From: Bacteroidota bacterium | Lineage (GTDB): Bacteria; Bacteroidota; Bacteroidia; B-17B0; B-17BO | Assembly: GCA_947462425.1 (NCBI GenBank) | Contig: CANHPI010000035.1 | Location: forward strand, 1-13,001 | Direction: 5' to 3' | Length of the DNA stretch: 13,001 nt | Shown: piece after piece, positions 1 through 7,830 of the stretch | Layout: each line of letters begins with the position of its first letter | How positions within the stretch are numbered: position 1 is the first letter of the stretch | Program-made: the position numbers and the translations under genes | The notes under the pieces: generated by a model | The model's database searches: none | Told to the model about the DNA's origin: nothing | What the model saw: only the letters and a program-made list of their open reading frames with translations

Positions 1-3000
1 AAGCTATCAACCCATACAGTATCGCAGTATTGCCATGAGTTACATTTATTACTTGCTGTTAAACAAACTACATAGTTACTATCAAATGCAGGGAAGGTAT
101 GTATAGGGTTTAATTCATTGCTATTTGAGCTACCATCGCCAAAGTTCCACTCATAGGTAGTTGCACTACTTATTGGTTCGGTATTATTCATGAAATAAAC
201 AGTACTATCAAACTGCATGGTCGTATAAAACAAGGGAGTAAGAACTGTATCAACCATTACTGTTATTTCATCTATTTCAGTTGTGTTATAAGCTATTACT
301 GTAAGCGTATATTTTTGAGTTTGGGTTGGTAATTGATAAATTAATTGATTGTGACCAATATCTCTTAACTCGAATTTTCCTTCATAATCAGTTATTCCAT
401 TCCAATATATTTGAATATCTGTTAAATAGTCATCATTAAATGTTTTAAACTTATCAAATAAATCATTTAGGTTTGATTCAATAATTGAAGCATCGGCAAT
501 TGAATCTAAATTATCTCTTATAACTGTGCTTTCTCCTTCGTTTATCCTATCTACAAAATAATTAAAAGCGGCTGTTTTTGAAATAGAATTATCATAAAGC
601 ATATTTAGATACTCAAGATACCAACTTTGATTTAATATTAAATGTTTGGTAACAAAGTTTTCGTACTGAGCTTTAAAACTTAAACTACCTCCCAAATATC
701 TCTTAAACAAATCGTGGTGCATAAACGCAGTAAAATATGCAATATTTAATTCATTGTCTATAATTTTATTGTTATAACGTTTATTAAAAGCCGCGGTATC
801 GTAATAACACATCCAACCCAAAAACATAGAATAATCGTAAGTATTTCCAATAACCACTGTTTGTCCGCTGGTATAACATAAGGTATCGTTGTGGCCTGCA
901 TTGGCATATTTATTGTATTTTATATAGGCTGTATCTGTGGCTGTACATCCATTTTTATAAGCTGATAAAACATAATTAATGTTTTCAAACGGAGTACTTA
1001 ATGGAGTTAAGCTATTAGCAGAATCGAGCCAAGTGGTAGGTTCCCATTTAAAACTATCAATACTACTTGTATAACCATGCAGTTTTACCGTGGTGGCTGC
1101 ATCTAATTGTTGAGAGTAAACTGTTGGACGTTCTAATATAATTTTAGCAGCCAATGGAACTATTACTTCAGTATAAAAAGTTTTGCTTCCACATACTGAA
1201 TTTACTAATAAGGTAATGGCATATTTTCGCCCTGATTTAAAATAATAATCTTCAAAATTATAAGTATTTGGCAAGGTGTCGTAATAGGTTCGGCTAAAAC
1301 TTTGAGGAAGTCCTTTTCTTAACTTACTTAATGCTGAATCGGGTATTTCGGTAACTTCAAAAGCATAGGAACTTACGGGGTATTTATTGAGTTTGGTTAT
1401 TGAAACATTAGCAGTACCTATTCCCTCGCATATTTCAGAAGGCATACTTATGCTTATTTGGGGTGTATCCATTGCATATATATAGCTTATGGTATCATCC
1501 ATTATACCGCAATCGTTCCAAACTCTTATGGTTACTCTGTGTGTTGTGCCTGCTTTAAACCAAAAAGTTAAATCATCAGGGGCAGTGCGTGGTTCTTTAC
1601 ATACTGGGTCAGGTAATATAGAATCTTTAATTAAGGTATCTATAATACAGGTGTCTTGCCAACGAAATACGCTACTATCTCTGTTGTATAATTTAAAACT
1701 ATCCACCCTGCATACTTCAATTGTTGTTCTAGCATCGTTAAGTATTCTGTTTAGTTTTATATATAATGGTTCATTAGGACATAGGGTATCATTTTTAGCC
1801 TGAAAAGTAGCTAATGGTTTAGCAAAATTGGTATATCCCCATGGTTTATTAATAATTGGACTTGTGCTATCTAGGCCACAAATAGGATAGGTTGGAAATG
1901 TTAAAGGTAAAATAGTATCTTGATACAAAATAGTTTTTATTAAATACCCTACACCTTCATAAGCTTTAGGTAAGCCACTGGCTGTTGGTATAATAAACAT
2001 ATTTCTATCGGTTGTATCGCCAATGGTGCTGCGGTAGCTAATTTGTGCACCTGGTTCTATGTGTATGTATGCGCCTGGCTCTGCTATTATTTCACCCCAA
2101 CCTTGATTACAAGTTCCACTATCGCCTATTTCCAAATATGCTCCCGCTTTTATTATTAAGCTTCCTCCTTGTTTTACATAAATAGCTCCACCATTTTTAA
2201 CATAAGTTTGGCTTCCTAGTTCCAATACCAAGGCACTGTTATTATTAATAGTTATGGAACTATTATCGCTATAAGCAGCTAACATGGAGTCTATTCCTTT
2301 ACAAGTTTTATGTTCGTATGCTTTACTTTGACATGTACCTTCTATTATTAATGAATCTTTATTTTGTAAATAAACTCCCTCGCACATATCCATCTTTGAC
2401 CCCTTAGTTATATGAAGAAATCCCTTGTAAGGTTTAATTGTTAACTTATTACCTAGTGTTTGTGCATTTCCTGTATTAAATTCAAAGGTGGAATCTATAG
2501 TTTCAATTGTTTTTGGGAAGAAACAATTAACACATGGATTTGCTTGTTTTATTTCAAAAAAACCTCCATTAATAGGTAGTTTTGTACTTAAAATTTTGGT
2601 TAAAGTATCATAACTAGACTCCCAATTAGGATAGCTTGAAAAATAAATTTTCATATCTGAAATATCCGATGTTAAGTCAGGTAAATAAAAATAGATGCTG
2701 TCAGAATTACCTATATTTTGGATAAAACCTTCATATTTATACTTGCCTGTAAAATAATAGCTAACTTTAATTTCATTATTAGCTTTTATGTAATTTAGTG
2801 TATCTATTCCGAAGTATTTACCAAATTCCATTTCAATATGCCTGACATTAATATAACTAGGAGAACAAGACATAAATTTATTCCATGAAAGGCTGTGATT
2901 CTCAACAAAAAAATTTACTGCATCGGTATGTATTTTTCCTATTGCGGTTTGAAAAGTATCATTAATATTTCCTTCCCAACGTGCATAATGGATATTAGTT

Positions 3001-5426
3001 ATGGTATCTTTTACTTTATTTGAATAAATATTTACCTTTCCTAAATCTTTCCAATTTGATATTGTTGTATCCACATCTTTTTTAAATTGAACGATTGTAA
3101 CTACATGCGTATCATTTTCTAATTTGTCAATAATTGGTATTTCATTTTCTTTGTCGCATTTATATGGAAATAGCAATGTTTGAAAAATAGTTTTGTTTTT
3201 TTCTTGATTTACATTTATCCGCGTATGAAATCCGTAATCGCTATCTTTAATCTGTCCTTTTTTTAACGTTATGTAGGAATCTTTGGCTTCGTTTAAAGTA
3301 CTACCATTTACGTCTGTTGAATTATTTTGACTAAAACTTAATGGGCTTGTATTTGCTGATAGTGCAGCAAAATGACTAAATAATGCCCACCTTGTACTCT
3401 CAATTGAACAAGGATGTCTCCAAATAGCTGTACGGTTAGAATTTGTATTATCAACCATGGTATTTTTACTTAACCCTCCACTTAAATAAGAATCAGATAT
3501 ATTTCCATTTCCATTTATGCTAGTTTGTGATGCTGTATATTCACTAGGCATTATGATATAATCGTTTAATATATAATAGACAATTCCAGTTGTTTTAAAC
3601 ATATTGAAATGCCTCATTACATAGCCAGAGGAGCCTGTAAACGTTATTGGAGGCCAATTAAATCCTATATTAACATTAAAATTATTTACAAAATAATTTA
3701 ATTTGTATGATTGCTTTTTTCCTCTGAATGGTTCAATATCTGTAATTTTAGGGTTACCACTACTATGTGAACTAAAAAGATTCCCTCCACTTGAGTATTT
3801 AAATTGTAATACATTATGATGATAGTATTTATTTGTTTTGTTTGCTCCGTTGCCACCGTCCCAAGTAATATATGGAGGGTCTATAGCGAGCCAATCTTCA
3901 TCTGCCGCAATCATAAAACTTGCAAAGTCATCATCTTCGTGTGTTCCATCGGATGATGTTGCTGCTATATCAATTGATTTATCTGTTTCAAATAACATGT
4001 GGCTATAATGACTTCCACCCCAATCGTCATTTAGTTTCATTATTGCATTACCAGAGCTAGGCAATATTATTACACCCTCATTAATTTTAACTGAAACAGG
4101 TGTGTTGTGTGTTGCTATTTGAACTATATAATCTACAATTAATCCAAGTGAACCTAATTGTTCAGTATTACCATAATTTTTAAAATTACCACCAGCTAAA
4201 CATTGTAAATTTGATTTTTCTCTATGTGTATTATCGTAAGTAGCTTCAAGGTTATTGTTTAATTGAATGGTATCGAACCATGTCATTAAATTTTGAATAT
4301 ATGGACGTTTTAACCAACCTTCATCGCTCCATGTTGGATAAAAATTTGTCATACTTCGCCAAGCAGGCAATAAATGTTGCAGTGAACCCTGCCAATAAGA
4401 ATTTCCTTCGGCATAACCAGCTGTACCATCACTATTAGTTTGTGGCACATCGTTAGCAAACAAATCCCAATGGTCACCTTCAAACAAGCAATCGTACATA
4501 CCTTCGTGTGCCAATTTACTCCAATTTACAGGACTATAATTAGGATGAGGCCATACAAACCCATCGCCCCATAGCCAACCCAATGTTCCGTTCCAGTAAT
4601 TGGTTTCAACCCCTGCATCATTAAGAACCACACTTGCCATACCAAGCACCCCACTTGCCATTAAGCCATGATTTTTTTTCCACCCTGTTCGGCTAGTTAT
4701 TACTCCAGTTATTCCCCAAGAGTTCCAATAAAATTCTTTTGCGGTTTTTCTTAATTTATTTCTTGGGCTACATTCACCATTATTTCTATCGCTATCATTA
4801 TTATACCAACTTCTGTTTGTGTTCTTTAGTATGGATATTTCAGATGTTGACTTTAAATAATCGTAAGCTTGTAACCACATTATTAAACTTTTTCCTTGGC
4901 TTTGCAAATGTCCATTGTCGCTACTTACTTCATCTTTAAAAGAATCAAAAGCATTTAACACATTTTGTTTAAATCTATTACGATTGGAGGGCGTATATAT
5001 GCCATTTACTGTATCTAAAGAATTTCCTTTATCGTCTATTCCTAACAAAAATACAAAGGAGCTATATTTTGCCCATAGTGCCAATTCGCTTTCTGAGCCC
5101 TTGGGCAAGCCTTCATCTGTTGGTTGGTTTGGCTTGGTTATGGTTAAATATTGATAGATGGATTGGTAGGCATCATATATTGGTCTTTTATTTAAAGCCA
5201 TGTTTTTTTCAACCCTTATTTTAATTTTAATTTTTTCAATTTCATTTTCTAAATTAAACCCTCCTATTTGGTGTCTATCGAATGTGGTATAAGGGTGTCC
5301 ATAGGTCATACCATCTACCTTGTGTCTTCCTCTAAATAGTTCTTGAATGTCTGTACAAGAAGGAGGTTGTGCTATTAACTTAAAACATATTAAAAGCATC
5401 ATTATTATTAGTATATTCTTTTTCAT
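1..5426 (-). CDS. Giant secreted heparinase II/III-like polysaccharide lyase with Ig-like/PKD C-terminal modules (3' end missing)
   Basis: The frame is open from an ATG at 5426 to the left edge, giving 1808 codons without the natural end. Residues 1-19 form a signal peptide ending in IAQ. The first roughly 700 residues look like a heparinase II/III-type lyase: an alpha-helical N-terminal part, then AEGNSYW (Tyr344), THEDDDFASF (His496) followed by LAIDPPY, and YYHHNVLQF (His536-Asn538). These match the EG..YW, H..D..SF..Y and HN blocks that carry the catalytic Tyr/His in this lyase fold. Such enzymes cleave uronic-acid polysaccharides by beta-elimination; the substrate here is unknown. Residues about 970-1135 are beta-rich, with repeated GSL.I..GA-type turns suggesting a short beta-helix. 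Ig-like modules follow, and a PKD domain (WNFGDGS, Trp1760) lies near the edge. A type IX sorting domain would be expected beyond it but is not visible. It is probably co-transcribed with the lipoprotein upstream. The ORF is certain, the lyase fold likely, the activity inferred. Confidence 0.82.
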   Translation of the reverse strand, partial: MKKNILIIMMLLICFKLIAQPPSCTDIQELFRGRHKVDGMTYGHPYTTFDRHQIGGFNLENEIEKIKIKIRVEKNMALNKRPIYDAYQSIYQYLTITKPNQPTDEGLPKGSESELALWAKYSSFVFLLGIDDKGNSLDTVNGIYTPSNRNRFKQNVLNAFDSFKDEVSSDNGHLQSQGKSLIMWLQAYDYLKSTSEISILKNTNRSWYNNDSDRNNGECSPRNKLRKTAKEFYWNSWGITGVITSRTGWKKNHGLMASGVLGMASVVLNDAGVETNYWNGTLGWLWGDGFVWPHPNYSPVNWSKLAHEGMYDCLFEGDHWDLFANDVPQTNSDGTAGYAEGNSYWQGSLQHLLPAWRSMTNFYPTWSDEGWLKRPYIQNLMTWFDTIQLNNNLEATYDNTHREKSNLQCLAGGNFKNYGNTEQLGSLGLIVDYIVQIATHNTPVSVKINEGVIILPSSGNAIMKLNDDWGGSHYSHMLFETDKSIDIAATSSDGTHEDDDFASFMIAADEDWLAIDPPYITWDGGNGANKTNKYYHHNVLQFKYSSGGNLFSSHSSGNPKITDIEPFRGKKQSYKLNYFVNNFNVNIGFNWPPITFTGSSGYVMRHFNMFKTTGIVYYILNDYIIMPSEYTASQTSINGNGNISDSYLSGGLSKNTMVDNTNSNRTAIWRHPCSIESTRWALFSHFAALSANTSPLSFSQNNSTDVNGSTLNEAKDSYITLKKGQIKDSDYGFHTRINVNQEKNKTIFQTLLFPYKCDKENEIPIIDKLENDTHVVTIVQFKKDVDTTISNWKDLGKVNIYSNKVKDTITNIHYARWEGNINDTFQTAIGKIHTDAVNFFVENHSLSWNKFMSCSPSYINVRHIEMEFGKYFGIDTLNYIKANNEIKVSYYFTGKYKYEGFIQNIGNSDSIYFYLPDLTSDISDMKIYFSSYPNWESSYDTLTKILSTKLPINGGFFEIKQANPCVNCFFPKTIETIDSTFEFNTGNAQTLGNKLTIKPYKGFLHITKGSKMDMCEGVYLQNKDSLIIEGTCQSKAYEHKTCKGIDSMLAAYSDNSSITINNNSALVLELGSQTYVKNGGAIYVKQGGSLIIKAGAYLEIGDSGTCNQGWGEIIAEPGAYIHIEPGAQISYRSTIGDTTDRNMFIIPTASGLPKAYEGVGYLIKTILYQDTILPLTFPTYPICGLDSTSPIINKPWGYTNFAKPLATFQAKNDTLCPNEPLYIKLNRILNDARTTIEVCRVDSFKLYNRDSSVFRWQDTCIIDTLIKDSILPDPVCKEPRTAPDDLTFWFKAGTTHRVTIRVWNDCGIMDDTISYIYAMDTPQISISMPSEICEGIGTANVSITKLNKYPVSSYAFEVTEIPDSALSKLRKGLPQSFSRTYYDTLPNTYNFEDYYFKSGRKYAITLLVNSVCGSKTFYTEVIVPLAAKIILERPTVYSQQLDAATTVKLHGYTSSIDSFKWEPTTWLDSANSLTPLSTPFENINYVLSAYKNGCTATDTAYIKYNKYANAGHNDTLCYTSGQTVVIGNTYDYSMFLGWMCYYDTAAFNKRYNNKIIDNELNIAYFTAFMHHDLFKRYLGGSLSFKAQYENFVTKHLILNQSWYLEYLNMLYDNSISKTAAFNYFVDRINEGESTVIRDNLDSIADASIIESNLNDLFDKFKTFNDDYLTDIQIYWNGITDYEGKFELRDIGHNQLIYQLPTQTQKYTLTVIAYNTTEIDEITVMVDTVLTPLFYTTMQFDSTVYFMNNTEPISSATTYEWNFGDGSSNSNELNPIHTFPAFDSNYVVCLTASNKCNSWQYCDTVWVDS

Positions 5427-5429
5427 ACT

Positions 5430-6062
5430 CTATTTATATATCGTCCATTTACTATTATTCAAATTATCAACAAAATGTATCATACCATTTTCTTTATTTA
5501 TATAGCTGTAATTTTCATTATCCTTAGAGCTATATAATTTTATAGTTTCTTTATACATAATTCCATTAATAATTGTATCTCCAACATAGTCTTGATAGGT
5601 TTTTGAATCTATTTGGTCATCTCCAATATTGAAGTTTATATCATTAAAAAGTAAATATATATTATTCAATACAAAGTATGTACGAAATGGCTTGAACAAT
5701 ATAATTTCCATTCCTTTTCCATGCTTAAATTGAAAACTACCATTTCCTTTAATGCAAGTATATTTTGCTCCATAGGTTTCGTAGCAGTTGTAATTTGGCA
5801 AACAATCTTTATTGCTATAATAATCTTTGCAATACCAACTGCTATCTTTGGCTTGTCGAACAAACACAAGTGTATCGCCTTTATTGCTAGCATAGCTTAT
5901 TGTATCAAACTGTTTTTTTAAGTAAGGTACTTTACTTTTTGAAGTGCTATCTAAGGTTTGATAGTTATAGGTTTGATCGCCACAAGGTGTGCTGTTTTTG
6001 TCTTTCAGGCAGCTTTGAGTAAATAAAATAAGTAGTAAAATAACAAGTACTTGTTTTTTCAT
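5430..6062 (-). CDS. Cysteine-rich surface lipoprotein, function unknown
   Basis: This 210-aa protein starts with a lysine-headed hydrophobic signal (MKKQVLVILLLILFTQSC). The lipobox-like TQSC puts the lipidated cysteine at residue 18. The following LKDKN is lysine/aspartate rich, which in Bacteroidota can favour surface display; that is inference. The mature part has several further cysteines clustered at about residues 78-103 (SWYCK, KDCL, NYNCYE, YTCIK), suggesting disulfides in the periplasm or outside the cell. The rest is beta-strand-like with many Asp, Asn and Tyr residues. I do not recognise a family. The TAG stop lies only 3 bp before the ATG of the giant lyase, so the two are probably one operon with coupled translation. 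The lipoprotein may therefore serve the lyase as a binding or anchoring partner. A promoter-like element lies 59 bp upstream of the start. Confidence 0.82.
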   Translation of the reverse strand: MKKQVLVILLLILFTQSCLKDKNSTPCGDQTYNYQTLDSTSKSKVPYLKKQFDTISYASNKGDTLVFVRQAKDSSWYCKDYYSNKDCLPNYNCYETYGAKYTCIKGNGSFQFKHGKGMEIILFKPFRTYFVLNNIYLLFNDINFNIGDDQIDSKTYQDYVGDTIINGIMYKETIKLYSSKDNENYSYINKENGMIHFVDNLNNSKWTIYK

Positions 6063-6120
6063 AATTTTATGGTTTTAAAGTTTAACAAATGTTAGAATAA
6101 TTAATTTATAAAAACATACC

Positions 6121-6149
6121 CATAAATAGGTATTTTTTATTAAAACAAA
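6121..6149 (-). promoter_or_regulatory. Candidate Bacteroidota-type promoter for the lipoprotein-lyase operon
   Basis: On the minus strand, TTTG (6149-6146) is followed after 17 bp by TATTTATG (6128-6121). This fits the Bacteroidota -33 TTTG / -7 TAnnTTTG pattern with one mismatch in the -7 box. It sits 59 bp upstream of the lipoprotein ATG. A weak hairpin (ATACC...GGTAT, 6117-6135) overlaps the -7 box and could be an operator. Sequence resemblance in AT-rich DNA is weak evidence. Confidence 0.4.
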
Positions 6150-6218
6150 CATTGGTTATTTTAATTGTAATTACAATAAATAATTTTTTAATGTGGCAAA
6201 TAAAATTTATTGCATTTA

Positions 6219-6240
6219 TTACCAATAAATTACCAATAAA
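6219..6240. repeat. Two abutting 11-bp direct repeats
   Basis: TTACCAATAAA occurs twice with no spacer (6219-6229, 6230-6240). An 11-bp period is close to one DNA turn, so both copies face the same side of the helix, as protein-binding iterons or operators do. They lie about 157 bp upstream of the lipoprotein start. Chance duplication in AT-rich DNA is possible. Confidence 0.55.
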
Positions 6241-6255
6241 ACAGGCCTAAATTTT

Positions 6256-6295
6256 TATGGTTATTTATAACCAAATCTGGTACTTTATAACCATA
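6256..6295. repeat. 9-bp inverted repeat with a third half-site (operator-like)
   Basis: TATGGTTAT (6256-6264) and ATAACCATA (6287-6295) are perfect inverted copies. A further ATAACC at 6267-6272 makes GGTTAT-TT-ATAACC and lies exactly 20 bp from the ATAACC at 6287. Three half-sites spaced by about two helical turns suggest a regulator-binding site for the lipoprotein-lyase operon or an end of the mobile element. No T-tract follows, so a terminator is unlikely. Confidence 0.5.
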
Positions 6296-6499
6296 CGTTT
6301 TTAATAATAATTAATGAGTGGTAAATAAGAAAAATCCACATGAAGAGTAGTTTTCAACTTACTAGGCTAGTTCAAAAAATTAAACAATTGAAATAAAATG
6401 AACTACTAATTAGCAATACTTGAATAAGCAAATAGAATATTTTAGAAAAATGGAGATTTGGAAAGGCAATGAAGATTTTTAGAAAGATGTTAAGTTGTT

Positions 6500-7765
6500 T
6501 TATTTCGATAACAAGTGCAAAAGCACTAATTTTAACTCCCTCAACCTCTCTAAAAATGGTAAAAGTGTAATGTTGCCATTGTTGGCTTTTAAAATTGCTA
6601 CGTGCGAGCTAACGAATTTATTTAAATCAATTATAGTGGAACATTGATTCAATTTTATTTTAGATGGTGGATTTTCAATATTTTGAAAATATGTTTCTAA
6701 TTCTGAAATTTCCGCTAACCAATCTAATTTTGGTAAGCGTGGTTTTGATGTAAAACTAAAATCTAAAACATCAATTTTGGTAACCTCTTTTACAACCTCT
6801 GGCGTTGTTTTAGTGGGTTCAATATCCAAAAAATCATTTATTGGATATTGTACTAAATAATCGGCTATGTCGTAGCCTTCTTTTTTTTCAACCTCAGTTG
6901 TCTGGCGTTCAAGTAACTCAGATACGGAGATTTTAAGCAGGTGAGACATTTCCTGTGCTTTTTTACTCCATTTTTCAAAACCATTCAAATCTGGAAAAAG
7001 CGTGATAGGGTGGTTTTTAAATTTTTTTAGTTTTTCAAAATTCAAATTTGATAAACTACCTGTAGCCAACCAATTAAATTGTGGCAAGTACACACTGGCT
7101 ATAATTGCAGTTTTTTCGCTTTCAACAATAGCAATTGGTTTATTGTTTTGAGTTATTAGGTGTTCACCAAACAGGCATTGTTGCAGGTTGAAATCGTTTT
7201 TGGATGTAACTGAATGCACCCACTGAATATGGTTAAATGGTTGCTTTATACGTTTGCCTGTTGCAGGATTGTAAAGCATAATTTTTCCAGTTCTTACGTT
7301 ATTTTTGGCATCAATCTGCCAAAATATAGTGGCACCATCCCAATATTTAGATGTGCCTATAAGATATTTGTTTATCAGCTCGATGGTAGTTTCAATTCCA
7401 AACAAACTAACTAAATATTCTATGAATGTATTGTTTTCATAATTATCTAAACTTGCTTCAAACAAGCTGTAATCAATATAACTTGTATTTTTAGTTACTG
7501 TTTTTTGAAGGGTAGCATAGTTTTTATTAGTTACCTTTTTAAATTCTGATTGTATATTGTTATCTGTAAAATATTGCTTTGGGGTGTAATGGTAACCGCA
7601 ATTGGTTTCACGACTGCATTTACCAACATCATTCGCAATATGTTGACCAGTTTCCGTATCAATATATAATGTGAATGTTTTCTCCCTTTTTTGACATGCA
7701 GGGCAACGAAAACGTGTGTTCATCCCCTTGTAAGGCTCTAAAACATATCTGAAATTACTAGTCAT
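6500..7765 (-). CDS. Zinc-ribbon and Toprim-like primase-type protein (DUF6371-like), mobile-element replication
   Basis: This 421-aa protein opens with a zinc-ribbon-like set, CPAC (residues 21-24) and GKCSRETNCGYH (Cys50, Cys56, His59), as at the N-terminus of DnaG-type and phage primases. A Toprim-like core follows: AIVESEKTA (about 212-220) carries the conserved glutamate, LFPDLNGFEKW (256-266) the conserved aspartate, and GYDIADYL (297-304) resembles the end of Toprim cores in element-encoded primases. The last 100 or so residues are helical and unassigned. I recall this arrangement as the DUF6371 type common on Bacteroidota integrative elements and plasmids, where it sits beside a RepA-like ATPase exactly as here. 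The likely role is primer synthesis or another replication step of the element; priming itself is inferred. It starts at ATG 7765, 65 bp after the ATPase stop, and that gap carries TTTGCAAA repeats. Confidence 0.82.
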   Translation of the reverse strand: MTSNFRYVLEPYKGMNTRFRCPACQKREKTFTLYIDTETGQHIANDVGKCSRETNCGYHYTPKQYFTDNNIQSEFKKVTNKNYATLQKTVTKNTSYIDYSLFEASLDNYENNTFIEYLVSLFGIETTIELINKYLIGTSKYWDGATIFWQIDAKNNVRTGKIMLYNPATGKRIKQPFNHIQWVHSVTSKNDFNLQQCLFGEHLITQNNKPIAIVESEKTAIIASVYLPQFNWLATGSLSNLNFEKLKKFKNHPITLFPDLNGFEKWSKKAQEMSHLLKISVSELLERQTTEVEKKEGYDIADYLVQYPINDFLDIEPTKTTPEVVKEVTKIDVLDFSFTSKPRLPKLDWLAEISELETYFQNIENPPSKIKLNQCSTIIDLNKFVSSHVAILKANNGNITLLPFLERLRELKLVLLHLLSK

Positions 7766-7781
7766 AAAATGATGTTTGTAT

Positions 7782-7820
7782 TTTGCAAAGGCTTATATAA
7801 GGGTTTGCAAAATTGCAAAA
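7782..7820. repeat. TTTGCAAA palindromic octamers upstream of the primase-like gene
   Basis: Self-palindromic TTTGCAAA occurs at 7782-7789 and 7804-7811, with a near copy (TTGCAAAA) at 7813-7820. The first two centres are 22 bp apart, two helical turns, and all lie within 55 bp upstream of the ATG at 7765. Their position suits an operator or iteron for the element's small HTH protein or its ATPase. On the minus strand they also supply TTTG elements, so a promoter may overlap them. Function is inferred from spacing alone. Confidence 0.45.
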
Positions 7821-7830
7821 CGAATATTTC

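Larger units (their letters stand above)
6063..6499. other. Intergenic region with repeats between the lyase operon and the mobile-element genes
   Basis: No convincing gene lies in these 437 bp. They hold the candidate lipoprotein promoter at 6121-6149 and two abutting copies of TTACCAATAAA (6219-6229 and 6230-6240). An inverted repeat TATGGTTAT / ATAACCATA lies at 6256-6264 and 6287-6295, with an extra ATAACC at 6267-6272. A 7-bp inverted repeat TAGTTCA / TGAACTA lies at 6368-6374 and 6399-6405, about 95 bp past the stop of the primase-like gene. The stretch probably contains the left boundary of the mobile-element block, but I found no convincing attachment-site pair and no clear rho-independent terminator. 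Confidence 0.5.

Noticed and set aside
1489..1803. Plus-strand 104-codon ORF opposite the giant lyase
   Set aside because: It lies antisense to a continuous, domain-bearing frame and its sequence has no family features.
6450..6482. Plus-strand micro-ORF MEIWKGNEDF resembling the start of NUMOD4-type proteins
   Set aside because: It is only 10 codons with no continuation, so it cannot be supported as a gene or a remnant.
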